Assembly (NCBI GenBank): GCA_020853755.1
Contig: JADYYG010000022.1
Location: forward strand, 1-43,804
Origin: Dehalococcoidia bacterium
Lineage (GTDB): Bacteria; Chloroflexota; Dehalococcoidia; Tepidiformales; Tepidiformaceae
Direction: 5' to 3'
Length of the DNA stretch: 43,804 nucleotides
The notes under the pieces were generated by a model. The model was given only the letters and a program-made list of their open reading frames with translations, was not told where the DNA came from and did no database searches. The translations under genes and the position numbers were made by a program. How positions within the stretch are numbered: position 1 is the stretch's first letter; each line of letters begins with the position of its first letter. Below, one piece after another: positions 35,075 through 43,804 of the stretch.

Positions 35075-35971
35075 CTACAGCCCCAGCTTCTCCCGGATGT
35101 ACACACCAATCCGCTGGACGGCGTCGGTCGCCTCGGGGATGTTGCCGACGGACACCTGAAAGACGTGCTGCATCTCCGGGAAGATGTCGATGCGCACTTC
35201 GCAACCGTCTGCCTGGGCCTTGGCCGCCACGCGGGTCGAGTCATCGAGCAGCGTTTCGTCGCCCCCAACCTGGATGTAGAGCGGTGCGATGCCGTGATAG
35301 TCGCCGTAGAGGGGCGCGGCCAGCGGGTCGCGCGGGTTCGCCTCACCAAGGAACTCCGCGGCCATTCCCTGCAAACCGTCGCGCTGCACCAAAAAGTCGT
35401 TCGGCGCGTTGCTGTCCATCGAGTCGCCGGTGCCTTCGAGGTCGGTCCAGGGCGAAAGCGGCACGGCCGCGGCCGGCTGGGGCAGGCCCTTATCGCGCAG
35501 CGAGAGGAGCGTCGCAAGCGTCAGGCCGCCGCCCGCTGAGTCCCCCGAGATGACGATGCGCTCAGGGCGGTACCCCTGGGCGAGGAGCCATGTGTAGGCG
35601 TTCGTCGCATCGGTGACCGCGGCCGGGTGCGGGTGCTCCGGCGCCAGCCGGTAATCGACGTTGAGGACGCGGCAGCCTGCCGCCTTCGCGATGTGGCCAA
35701 CGAGCCGCTCGTGAGTCTTCGGCGAACCGATGACGTAACCGCCGCCATGGAGGTACAGCACCACATGGTCTTTCGAACCGCCGGGCGCATCGTTCCAGTA
35801 AGCGCGGCAACCGCCGGCATAGGTCTCGCTGACGGTGACGCCTTCGGGTAAGGTGGCCGCCTCGGCCATGAGCAAGAGCCCATCGCGCTGCTGCTCGAGG
35901 GTGGCCTGGAAGACCACCTCGCGGAACGCCTTCATCCGGGCCTTCGCAGCCTCTGCCTGTGGACTCGCCAT
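35075..35971 (-). CDS. alpha/beta hydrolase, HSL-type esterase
   Basis: 298-residue carboxylesterase of the hormone-sensitive lipase family. Oxyanion motif HGGG (75-78), nucleophile S145 in GDSAG, acid D238 in GGDETLLDD and H269 form the triad. It acts on short- to medium-chain esters; no signal peptide, so cytoplasmic. ATG 35971 has AGGAGG 8 nt upstream, which decides against a 38-codon longer frame. It faces the secreted-protein gene tail-to-tail. Confidence 0.92.
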   Translation of the reverse strand: MASPQAEAAKARMKAFREVVFQATLEQQRDGLLLMAEAATLPEGVTVSETYAGGCRAYWNDAPGGSKDHVVLYLHGGGYVIGSPKTHERLVGHIAKAAGCRVLNVDYRLAPEHPHPAAVTDATNAYTWLLAQGYRPERIVISGDSAGGGLTLATLLSLRDKGLPQPAAAVPLSPWTDLEGTGDSMDSNAPNDFLVQRDGLQGMAAEFLGEANPRDPLAAPLYGDYHGIAPLYIQVGGDETLLDDSTRVAAKAQADGCEVRIDIFPEMQHVFQVSVGNIPEATDAVQRIGVYIREKLGL

Positions 35972-36186
35972 GGGAACGCCCTCCTGTGAGCGGTGCTGGG
36001 GAGGGGAGTGTAGGCCGCGGCGGGAGGCCTCGCAACGACAACAGAGCCCGGTTACCGTACGCACACGGCGGCAACGGAGCGGCACGGCCGCCGCCCCGGC
36101 GAATCGTTCCTTCGTGCTCTCGCGGAACGTGGCGCTGGAGTCACCACGCCCTCCCTGACAGTCGGGCCTTTGCGAACGCTCGCTCC

Positions 36187-36216
36187 TTGCCCCGGTAACG
36201 AAAATTTCGTTATGCT
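36187..36216 (+). promoter_or_regulatory. leaderless promoter of the HTH-inositol-phosphate synthase gene
   Basis: -35 TTGCCC (36187-36192), 18-nt spacer, -10 TATGCT (36211-36216), then 6 nt and the GTG start. The transcript would begin at or beside the start codon; there is no Shine-Dalgarno sequence. Confidence 0.7.
36196..36212. promoter_or_regulatory. 17-bp perfect palindrome, candidate operator
   Basis: TAACGAAAATTTCGTTA reads the same on both strands around one central base and is strikingly AT-rich for this genome. It fills the promoter spacer and touches the first bases of the -10 box, where a bound repressor would block transcription. The neighbouring gene product carries its own DNA-binding domain, so autoregulation is the natural hypothesis. 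Confidence 0.7.
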
Positions 36217-36222
36217 GGGAAC

Positions 36223-37743
<1,521 letters not shown>

Positions 37744-37769
37744 GCCCTCGTTCCCACAGCACATCGAAG

Positions 37770-37799
37770 GGCCTGCGGACAACCGCAGGCCTTTCCTTT
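37770..37799 (+). terminator. intrinsic terminator of the inositol-phosphate synthase gene
   Basis: GGCCTGCGG, ACAA loop, CCGCAGGCC, then TTTCCTTT, 26 nt after the stop codon. The gene therefore forms a single-gene transcript. Confidence 0.9.
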
Positions 37800-38570
37800 G
37801 TGGTTCGCACCGGGTGGTGAGGCGCCAGCAGGGTTGTCGTTCGGGCACGCCCTTGCTGACGCGCGGGCCTTTGCGAAAAGCGGTGGTACGAACGGGAACC
37901 GCGAACGGCAGTGAGCGGATCGTGACCTGCACGGACAGCCCCGCAGCAGCCCGCCACCCTGCGCACCCCCGTTCCGCTAAGGCCCGACCGTCAGGGAGGG
38001 CGTGGTGACCGGCGCGCCACGTTCCGCGGGAGTTCGCGTGAACGGTTCACCCGGACGGACGCCCTCTCGCTCCGCTGACGATCGGCTTGCTGCCGCGCGC
38101 GGTTCCCTTGCCGTGGTGGTTCGTGCGCCGGGTGGTCAGGCGCCCGCAGGGTTGTGGTTCAAGCCCGCCCTTGCTGACGCGCGGGCCTTTGCGAAAGTGG
38201 TGGTACGAAAGGGAACCGCGAACGGCAGTGAGCGGATCGTGACCTGCACGGACAGCCCCGCGGCAGCCCGCCACCCTGCGCACCCCCCGCTCCGCCGGGG
38301 CCCGACCGTCAGGGAGGGCGTGGTGACCGGCGCGCCACGTTCCGCGGGAGCTCGCGTGAACGGTTCACCCGAATGGACGCCCTCTCGCTCCGCTGACGAT
38401 CGGCTTGCTGCCGCGGGCGGTTCTCTTGCCCAGGTGGTTCGTGCCGGGTGGTCAGGCGCCAGCAGGGTTGTCGTTCGGGCACGCCCTTGCTGACGCGCGG
38501 GCCTTCGCGAAAGGCGGTGGTACGAAAGGGAACCGCGAACGGCAGTGAGCGGATCGTGACCTGCACGGAC
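37800..38570. repeat. tandem array of an approximately 317-bp repeat (2.4 copies)
   Basis: Units start at 37800, 38116 and 38434 (each GTGGTTCG...GGGTGGT), so the periods are 316 and 318 bp; the third is cut at 38570. Each unit holds module A (37849-37870, 38167-38188, 38483-38504), a forward module-B arm (37893-37922, 38210-38239, 38527-38556) and, in the first two, a reverse arm (38079-38108, 38397-38426) with a CCGTCAGGGAGGGCG segment between. Copies are nearly identical by eye, suggesting recent duplication. Long open frames across it are repeat-derived, not genes. The third copy ends exactly where a crotonase gene fragment begins. Confidence 0.85.
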
Positions 38571-38663
38571 CCGGCGGCTGATGGCGTTGCGCTGGCGCGG
38601 GCGGTCCACCGTGACCGTGGCCACACGGCCGTCCTGCTCATACCGGACGTTCTTCAGTTCCAT
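38571..38663 (-). pseudogene. truncated enoyl-CoA hydratase (N-terminal remnant)
   Basis: From ATG 38663 the first about 30 codons read MELKNVRYEQDGRVATVTV then DRPRQRNAIS, the standard start of a crotonase. At 38571/38570 the sequence switches to the repeat (GTCCGTGCAGGTCACGATCC on the minus strand) and no crotonase sequence follows, so about 230 residues are missing. GAGGGAGATTGGG precedes the ATG, a plausible ribosome site. It follows an intact crotonase gene and a CoA-transferase gene on the same strand, so it was probably the third gene of that operon. A misassembly at the repeat is the main alternative. Confidence 0.75.
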
Positions 38664-38707
38664 CCCAATCTCCCTCGTTGGCTGCGCTGCGGCGCGGCGC
38701 CGCTCGA

Positions 38708-39538
38708 TCAGCGCTGCGAAGAGCGCCGGCGTTCGTAGTTCTCCATTGCCCGCTGGACCATCGGGCGGCGGCGAGCGCCCGGCTTCGCCAGGGCGTAGCC
38801 CTCGTCGGATTCGCCCTGGATCGAAAGCATGTGCATGGCGTGCGCGGCGTTGATGTGCCCGGTGAAGCCCTGGCTGTCGAGCACCTGGTTCACGGCAAGC
38901 TTGATCATGCGGAGCTGGAACGGGTCGTTTTCGGCGACGCGCGTGGCGTACTCCATGACCTCGTTGTCCAGTTGATCGAGCGAAACAACCCGCTCAACGA
39001 ACCCGAGTTCCTCGGCCTCTTCGGCGTCCACGAGGCGGCTCTCGAAGAGGATGGCCTTCACCTTCCGCGGGTGGACGTCCCACGGGACGGAGAAGTACTG
39101 GAAGTTCCCCGGCAGGAAGCGCGCGTTCGAAGCCGCGAAGACAACATCACAGGCGGACGCGATCATCCAGCCGGCGAAGATGCAGTACCCCTGGACGGCG
39201 GCGATGGTTGGCTTCGGGAAGTTCCGCCAGCGGAGCGTCGTATCGATGTTGAGGTCCCACGAACGGCGGTACCGGCCGCGGATGCCCGGCTCGGCGGGCC
39301 GCGCTTCCCGGTCGGCGAGTTCTTCGGGAGTGCCGAGGTCGTGGCCAGCGGAAAAATCATCGCCCGCCCCGAGCAGGACCACGACGTGAACCGAGTCATC
39401 AGTCCGGCACTGCTCGAACGCGGCGTCGAGCTCCTCGATGAGCCGCCGGCTCTGGGCGTTGTGATAGCGGGGCCGGTTGAGAATGATGCGAGCGACCGCG
39501 CCCACCTGTTCCATGCGAATCTGTTCGAACTCCGTCAC
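38708..39538 (-). CDS. crotonase-family protein lacking both hydratase glutamates
   Basis: 276 residues. The crotonase fold is clear (RIILNRPRYHNAQS; FSAGHDLGTP oxyanion loop at 62-71; AAVQGYCIFAGWMIASACD). Aligning on the CD of ASACD, the two catalytic glutamate positions of enoyl-CoA hydratase are M125 and N145, so ordinary hydration is unlikely. Other crotonase reactions (decarboxylation, dehalogenation, hydrolysis, isomerisation) or an unusual hydration are possible. GTG 39538 has GGGAGG 6 nt upstream; the frame extends 41 codons further into the upstream gene and is not used. It lies 22 nt after the CoA-transferase stop, as one operon. Confidence 0.85.
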   Translation of the reverse strand: MTEFEQIRMEQVGAVARIILNRPRYHNAQSRRLIEELDAAFEQCRTDDSVHVVVLLGAGDDFSAGHDLGTPEELADREARPAEPGIRGRYRRSWDLNIDTTLRWRNFPKPTIAAVQGYCIFAGWMIASACDVVFAASNARFLPGNFQYFSVPWDVHPRKVKAILFESRLVDAEEAEELGFVERVVSLDQLDNEVMEYATRVAENDPFQLRMIKLAVNQVLDSQGFTGHINAAHAMHMLSIQGESDEGYALAKPGARRRPMVQRAMENYERRRSSQR

Positions 39539-39560
39539 GAAAACCTCCCTGCGATGCGTC

Positions 39561-41945
39561 CTATGGCCGCGCCGAACCGGTAACGCCGGCGGCCACGAGT
39601 TCTGCGTACTCCGACTCCGCGAGGCCGAGCAGCTCGTGCAAGACCTCGAAGCTGTGCTCACCGAGAAGCGGCGCCGGGCGAACGGGCACGGCGTCCGCGC
39701 CCGGGAACTGGAACGGGCCGGCGATCTGCGGCGTCACCGGGACCTCCGGATGGGTCACGTCAACAAGCATGCCGCGCGCTCGCAAGAGCGGGTCCGTCAC
39801 CAGGTCGTGGCCGCTGCACACGGGCGCGGCGGGCGCCCCGGCAGCACGCAGCCGTTCGAGCGCTTCCTCCCGCGTGAACCCGCGAGACCATGCCGCGATA
39901 GCTTCATCGAGCTCGTCCTGGTGTTGGCGGCGGCCATCCAGTGTCGCCAGCGATTCGCCAGCCGGCAGGCCGATGAGGTTCGCGAGGGCGGCGAATTCGA
40001 CGTCGTTCGAGATAGCGATGGCGATCCACTCGTCCTCCCGCGCAGAGGGATAGATGCCGTGCGGGGCCATCGTGGCGCTGCGGTTGCCGCGCCTCGGACG
40101 GTGGGCGCCGTTGCGAAGGTACTCGACCGCGGCGTCGCCAACGAAGGTGAGATTGGCTTCCTGCATCGAAAGGTCGATGTACTGGCCCTTCCCGGTCAGC
40201 GAGCGGTGCCGGAGCGCAGCGAGGATCGCAGCTGTCCCGTAGTACCCGGCGATGGGGTCGGGGACCATCTGGCCGGAGTTCATCGGGGCCGCGCCTTCGT
40301 ACCCGAGGAATGCAGACATCCCGGCGGTTGGTTCGATCGTCCCGCCGATGCCGGGGATGTTCGCCCAGGGGCCGTCGTGGCCGTAAGCGGAAAGGCTGCA
40401 GAGGATGACGCGGGGATTGAGCGCGCTGAGGACATCGTAGCCAAGACCGAGGTTCCCAAGGACGCGCGGCGAAAAGTTCTCCGCCACGATGTCGGCGTGC
40501 TTCACCATGTCGCGGAAGATGGCCTGGCCACGTGGGTCCTGGAGATTGAGCGTGACCGAGCGCTTGTTCAGGTTCACCGAGTTGTAGAGCGCGTTGCAGT
40601 TCCACGGGTGCACGGCGCTGGCGACACCCTGGAGCTGGCGCGCCATCGGCGCATCGAAGCTTCCCCGCCACGAATCGAGGCGCTGCCATGATTCGACCTG
40701 GATGACGTCGGCGCCCATGAGGCCCAGCAGTTCCGTGCAGAAGGTGCCGGCCCATGCCTGCGTCAGGACCACCGCGCGAATGCCGTCCAGCGGCCCCTTC
40801 GGCCGGCGGGACGCGGCAGCAGGCCGGGGGGATTGTTGCGCCGGGGTGGCCGGAACCGGCTCATCCACCCTGCGCCACGGTGTCGCGCTCATCTTCACCG
40901 GGGCCCCGGGCCATTCCCGGCCTTCGCCGTCGCGTTCCCAGAAGCCGCGCTCCCGGAGGTGTTCGTTCTCCGCCAGTTCCGCCATGCTCAGCACAGGACC
41001 GGCGATCACCCGCCGGGCGGCCAGTTCGTCGAAGAGGGCCATCTTCTCCCACTCGGCCATCTTTTCCTGGACGCGGCTCACGTACTCGTCTTTGTGCGCG
41101 GCGCGGTACCAGCCGGTCTCCCAGCGCGGGTCTTCGGCCAGGTCCGGGAGTTCGAGCAGGTTCATGGCGTCGCGCCAGAAGTGCGCCCGGCTCAGGGTGA
41201 GCGCGAAATACCCATCGCGGACCGGGACCGGCCCGGCGAGCAGGTCGGCAGTGGCTTTCCGCACAACCGGGGCGCCGGAGTACTGCCCGATCAGGAAGGC
41301 CGGCGCGTACATCGCGAGCATGGCGTCGTTCAGCGAAACGTCGACTTCCTGCCCGCGTGACGTCTCCTCGCGCTGGAAGAGGGCCGCGATGGCGGCGATG
41401 CACCCGGCAACGCCGCCACAGTACGAGGGCTGCCATGGCGCCGGCTGCAGGGGCGCCCGGTGAGCCAACCCGTTGACGAACGCCCATCCGCTGCGGGCCG
41501 CGACAAGCAGGTCGGAGCCTGGTTCCTCGGCCATTGGCCCGGCGAAGCCCCACGGAGTCACGTGAACCATCACGAGCCGCTCGGCCCCGAGATCCTCATA
41601 GCGCAGGCCCAGTTGTTCGAGCTCGCCGGGTGTCGCGGTTGTGACAACGACGTCGGCGTCGGCAGCAAGGGCGCGAAGCTCGGCCGGCCCGGCAGGGGTG
41701 CGCTCGTCGATTGCCCGGGAGCGCTTGCCGAGTGACCAGTAGCCCCACGGGATGCTCTGGCCCTGGTCGTCGAACGGTTCGACTGCGCGCGCTGCCGCTG
41801 CGCTGTGCAGTTCGACCGCCAGCACATCGGCGCCGAACCCGGCGAGCAGCCGCCCGCACCAGGCCCCGGCAGGCGTAGACGAGATTTCGACGACCCGGAT
41901 GCCGGCCAGCGCACCGGCCGGCGGCGTTTCCTGCGACGCCGTCAC
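39561..41945 (-). CDS. tandem-domain CaiB/BaiF (class III) CoA-transferase
   Basis: 794 residues, two fused class III CoA-transferase domains (about 12-365 and 384-790) joined by a Pro/Ala linker (362-383). The C-terminal domain keeps the catalytic Asp (D563 in VPDPIAGYYG) that forms the aspartyl-CoA intermediate. The N-terminal domain has PSYCGG where the Asp should be (Y175), so it seems inactive and structural. Family members are normally single-domain and interlocked dimers; fusion with one dead site would give an obligate pseudo-heterodimer. With the crotonase downstream it probably activates and processes an organic acid as its CoA ester. GTG 41945 start, weak GGATG site; the start could be a few codons off. 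Confidence 0.85.
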   Translation of the reverse strand: MTASQETPPAGALAGIRVVEISSTPAGAWCGRLLAGFGADVLAVELHSAAAARAVEPFDDQGQSIPWGYWSLGKRSRAIDERTPAGPAELRALAADADVVVTTATPGELEQLGLRYEDLGAERLVMVHVTPWGFAGPMAEEPGSDLLVAARSGWAFVNGLAHRAPLQPAPWQPSYCGGVAGCIAAIAALFQREETSRGQEVDVSLNDAMLAMYAPAFLIGQYSGAPVVRKATADLLAGPVPVRDGYFALTLSRAHFWRDAMNLLELPDLAEDPRWETGWYRAAHKDEYVSRVQEKMAEWEKMALFDELAARRVIAGPVLSMAELAENEHLRERGFWERDGEGREWPGAPVKMSATPWRRVDEPVPATPAQQSPRPAAASRRPKGPLDGIRAVVLTQAWAGTFCTELLGLMGADVIQVESWQRLDSWRGSFDAPMARQLQGVASAVHPWNCNALYNSVNLNKRSVTLNLQDPRGQAIFRDMVKHADIVAENFSPRVLGNLGLGYDVLSALNPRVILCSLSAYGHDGPWANIPGIGGTIEPTAGMSAFLGYEGAAPMNSGQMVPDPIAGYYGTAAILAALRHRSLTGKGQYIDLSMQEANLTFVGDAAVEYLRNGAHRPRRGNRSATMAPHGIYPSAREDEWIAIAISNDVEFAALANLIGLPAGESLATLDGRRQHQDELDEAIAAWSRGFTREEALERLRAAGAPAAPVCSGHDLVTDPLLRARGMLVDVTHPEVPVTPQIAGPFQFPGADAVPVRPAPLLGEHSFEVLHELLGLAESEYAELVAAGVTGSARP

Positions 41946-42028
41946 GCCGGATGTTCATCCAGTTTGAGGTTCAACACACCGCACCCCCGATCGAAGCGCC
42001 CGCTATGTTCCAGGGCGCAACGTGCAGG

Positions 42029-42058
42029 ATTGTAATCGTTTTCAGTGAAGGAGACGAA
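42029..42058 (-). promoter_or_regulatory. candidate promoter of the CoA-transferase operon
   Basis: Minus strand: -35 TTCGTC (42058-42053), 18-nt spacer, -10 TACAAT (42034-42029). It lies 84 nt upstream of the GTG start. Confidence 0.45.
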
Positions 42059-42059
42059 C

Positions 42060-42290
42060 GACCCTGCCTGGGGGCATGCCATTGCTGACAGGCTGGCCTT
42101 CACGCTAGGCACGGTGACTCGCTGCCCGCGCAGTTCCCGTCAGCCGACATCGCAAATGGAACCGCGAACGGCAGTGAGGGGATCGTGACCCACGCGGACA
42201 GCTCCGCGGCAGCCCGCCACCGTGGGACGCCACGCACATATGGACGGCCCACCCGGATGGACGCAGTCTCGCGCCGCTGCCGATCCCCGT
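42060..42290. repeat. REPIN-like repeat, degraded copy (gene-free region 41946-42321)
   Basis: Contains a clear forward module-B arm (42157-42185, GGAACCGCGAACGGCAGTGA...), a degraded reverse arm just left of it (42116-42140, CTGCCCGCGCAGTTCCCGT), a weak module-A-like segment (42074-42096, GGCATGCCATTGCTGACAGG) and the internal ACGCGGACAGCTCCGCGGCA block seen in the tandem array. The order of arms is reversed relative to other copies, as if rearranged. Apart from the operon promoter and the antitoxin -10 box I see nothing else in this interval. Confidence 0.6.
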
Positions 42291-42308
42291 GGCTCATCCT
42301 CGCTCTGG

Positions 42309-42314
42309 TATCAT
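42309..42314 (+). promoter_or_regulatory. -10 box of leaderless antitoxin transcript
   Basis: TATCAT, 7 nt, then the GTG start at 42322; no Shine-Dalgarno sequence. Confidence 0.5.
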
Positions 42315-42321
42315 CCGAATC

Positions 42322-42582
42322 GTGAAAGTCGAACTGAGCGAGCGCTCACGGCAGGTTGTAGAACGTCTCGTCGCCGACGGGACCTACCCAAACACTGAGA
42401 CGGCAGTTGAAGCGGCCATCGAAGCGCTCCGGGATGAGTGGGACGACCTGGATGCGACGCTGCTCGCCGCGCAGGCTCGCAGCACCCGTGCCGACGGAAC
42501 CTTCCGCGAAGCGACAGATGCGTACCTGGCGGAAGTGCGCGCCCGCGGCGCTGCGATCATCAACGCCAAGCCCAGCGCTTGA
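42322..42582 (+). CDS. RHH-type (ParD-like) antitoxin
   Basis: 86 residues. The N-terminal KVELSERSRQVVERLVADGT then NTETAVEAAIEAL shows a strand-helix-helix of ribbon-helix-helix antitoxins, followed by an acidic helical tail (DEWDDLDATLLAAQ) that would wrap the toxin. It should bind its own promoter as a dimer and neutralise the downstream toxin. It overlaps the toxin gene by 4 bases (TTGA). GTG 42322 fits the TATCAT box; the frame is open upstream in repeat sequence. Confidence 0.82.
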   Translation: MKVELSERSRQVVERLVADGTYPNTETAVEAAIEALRDEWDDLDATLLAAQARSTRADGTFREATDAYLAEVRARGAAIINAKPSA

Positions 42583-42863
42583 ATCGAGTCGACGTCAGCG
42601 ACCGGGCCGTTGCTGACCTGCTCGGCCACGTTGACTACGTCTCAGACTACTCACGCGCAGCAGCAGAACAACTCCTCACCGACTTCGAAGATGTCTGCGC
42701 GCAACTCCGTGTATTTCCGGAATCGGGCGCCCGCAGCCGGGTTGAGCCGGTACTGCGATTGGTTCGGCGGCGCGGCTACCTCTACATGTACGCTCACGAC
42801 CCCGGTGAGGGTGTCCTTCTTCTGCGAATCTTCGCAGGGAGACTCCAGCGCGAACCGCGGTAG
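42579..42863 (+). CDS. RelE/ParE-family toxin
   Basis: 94 residues starting at TTG 42579 inside the antitoxin stop. The pattern VSDRAVADLLGHVDYVSDYS, a long helix with AAAEQLLTDFEDVCAQLRVFPESG, then RLVRRRGYLYMYAHDPGEGVLLLRIFAGR matches the ParE/RelE fold, including the central basic strands and C-terminal ILRIxxGR. In the family it poisons gyrase or ribosome-bound mRNA. The pair is bracketed by repeat loci on both sides. Which of the two target types applies cannot be told from sequence alone. Confidence 0.82.
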   Translation: MNRVDVSDRAVADLLGHVDYVSDYSRAAAEQLLTDFEDVCAQLRVFPESGARSRVEPVLRLVRRRGYLYMYAHDPGEGVLLLRIFAGRLQREPR

Positions 42864-42956
42864 CGGCGGATCTCGGAGGCTTCCCGGTGCAGCGCCACGA
42901 GGCATGACGCTGCTGCCTTCCCGGCGTGGGTGGCTGGCGTAGTGCTACCGGCGCGC

Positions 42957-43110
42957 CGCTGACGAACCGCTCGATGCCGCGCGCGGTTCCCTTTCCGTGG
43001 TGGTGCGCGCTGGGTGGTGAGGCGCCAGCGGGGCTGTCGATCGGGCACGCCTTGCAGACGCGCGGGCCTTTGCGAAAGTGGCGGTGACTTGCTGCCCCGC
43101 GCGGTTCCCT
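42957..43110. repeat. REPIN-like repeat, copy with two same-facing arms
   Basis: Reverse module-B arm at 42963-42992 (CGAACCGCTCGATGCCGCGC then GCGGTTCCCT), the GGTGGTG...GGGTGGTGAGGCGCCAGC lead-in (43000-43030), module A at 43049-43069 (one base shorter than other copies) and a second reverse arm near 43089-43110. The gene-free interval 42864-43141 holds nothing else that I can identify. Confidence 0.65.
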
Positions 43111-43141
43111 CCTGGCCGGGGCGGGCAGCCTCCAGCACGTC

Positions 43142-43777
43142 TCACCTTCGCTCTCCCATCCGTTCGAGCGCTTCTTCGAGCCAGCGGCGCGCCGGCAGAG
43201 CGAGGTGTGGGAAGAGTGCATCGAAGTCCTGCTGGTCGTGGGGGCGTGGCTTTTCCCTGCCCTGCGCCCGGTAGTCGGTCGCCTTGTAGAAGAGGAGGAC
43301 TTCCGGGACAGCGGTGGGGAGACCCCATGGGGATTCGGCGACCGCGTCTTGCCACGCGATGTCGATGCCTTTCGCGGGATCGAGCAGCCAGCGGCCGGCC
43401 CGGCGTTCGTTGATGATGAGTTCGACGTTCCGGTCATCTGCGAGGGGCTTGTAGGGCGGCGTCACCCAGCGCAGCAGGTTCGCCGGGCTCGCTTCGTCAC
43501 GTGGCCGGGCGTGCACGTGCGCCGGCAGGGTGAGCATCCGGCCATCCCAGGGGTCTCGCTCCTGCGCGGGGTCGAGCGCATCGTGGGCGACCATGTCCCA
43601 ATCGCGCAGGTGTTCGAACGCCAGCCGCTGCTCGTCTTCGAACACCACCACATCGATGTCGCCATGGCTGCGTGTCACTCCGCCGAGCCAGGCATCGACG
43701 GCCCAGCCGCCGCACAGCAACCAGTCGCCGGGATACGACGCCATCCGCTCCCTGACGAACCCCAGCGCCTCACTCAC
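43142..43777 (-). CDS. nucleotidyltransferase-fold protein (ANT(2'')-like)
   Basis: 211 residues. LCGGWAVDAWLGGVTRSHGDIDVVV (about 21-45) is the GG-WxxD/G(x)DxD catalytic motif of the ANT(2'')/amino-nucleotidyltransferase family, with two acidic residues in DIDVVV for Mg-ATP. A later HDQQDFDALFP block matches the C-terminal helix of such proteins. Members include aminoglycoside nucleotidyltransferases, but many genomic homologues have no known substrate, so resistance should not be assumed. The GTG start at 43777 is preceded by GAGGT-containing tandem repeats; ATG 43744 is a possible alternative. Confidence 0.8.
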   Translation of the reverse strand: MSEALGFVRERMASYPGDWLLCGGWAVDAWLGGVTRSHGDIDVVVFEDEQRLAFEHLRDWDMVAHDALDPAQERDPWDGRMLTLPAHVHARPRDEASPANLLRWVTPPYKPLADDRNVELIINERRAGRWLLDPAKGIDIAWQDAVAESPWGLPTAVPEVLLFYKATDYRAQGREKPRPHDQQDFDALFPHLALPARRWLEEALERMGERR

Positions 43778-43804
43778 ACCTCAAACCTCACACCTCAAAC
43801 CTCA
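43777..43804. repeat. 14-bp tandem repeat (two perfect copies, continues off edge)
   Basis: CACCTCAAACCTCA occurs twice head-to-tail, 43777-43790 and 43791-43804, up to the window end. The array may be longer outside. On the minus strand each unit holds TGAGGT, an SD-like sequence in front of the 43777 GTG start. Confidence 0.85.

Noticed and set aside
37801..38570. open frames reading DPLTAVRGSL-like peptides in the repeat array
   Set aside because: They recur wherever the repeat occurs and lack start signals; this is translated repeat DNA.
37800..38570. CRISPR array
   Set aside because: The period is about 317 bp with no short direct repeats or unique spacers, and no cas genes are present.
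43142..43777. aminoglycoside resistance gene
   Set aside because: Only the general nucleotidyltransferase motif is visible; substrate and resistance cannot be claimed from it.

Overview
The window is a GC-rich bacterial chromosome segment. Nothing in it is a taxonomic marker gene. Several traits together suggest a Chloroflexota-type organism, perhaps a Dehalococcoidia relative: GC-rich codon use, thermophile-style inositol solute genes, tandem DUF4389 proteins, TPTP-linker secreted proteins, and many TANNNT boxes placed directly before start codons (leaderless mRNAs). This placement is inference. No phage, transposase, rRNA, tRNA or CRISPR was seen.

Layout. 1-4026 (-) is the N-terminal 1342 residues of a giant secreted surface protein that runs off the left edge; it is preceded by a long leader full of hairpins (4027-4870). 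4871-8429 (-) holds a crotonase, a repeat element, a P-type ATPase and a 29-residue membrane peptide. 8536-9875 (+) is a sugar-nucleotidyltransferase-like gene overlapping a CDP-alcohol phosphotransferase, together matching the IPCT/DIPPS pair of di-myo-inositol-phosphate synthesis. 9880-14652 holds envelope genes: a PA14-like membrane protein, a secreted protein, a site-2 protease with CBS domains, a PAP2 phosphatase and a glycosidase-like lipoprotein. 14645-20401 (+) holds a penicillin-binding protein and a heterodimeric ABC exporter. 20779-25962 (+) holds purQ, two DUF4389 membrane proteins and purL. 26328-28871 holds an SDR dehydrogenase, a CitE-like lyase and a DUF2269 protein.

28978-31516 (+) is a cyclic-di-GMP module: a degenerate HD-GYP membrane protein and an intact GGDEF-EAL protein. 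31659-35014 (+) encodes two exported proteins of unknown function. 35075-35971 (-) is an HSL-type esterase. 36223-37743 (+) is the most unusual gene: a myo-inositol-phosphate synthase with an N-terminal helix-turn-helix domain, transcribed from a leaderless promoter whose spacer holds a perfect 17-bp palindrome. This looks like a self-regulating enzyme-transcription factor fusion, and it supplies the substrate used by the 8.5-9.9 kb pair.

37800-43804 is the accessory end: an approximately 317-bp tandem repeat array that truncates a crotonase gene, then a crotonase and a two-domain CaiB/BaiF CoA-transferase on the minus strand, a RHH/ParE-type toxin-antitoxin pair bracketed by repeats, and a nucleotidyltransferase. 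A family of about 30-bp inverted GC-rich arms (REPIN-like) recurs at six intergenic sites.
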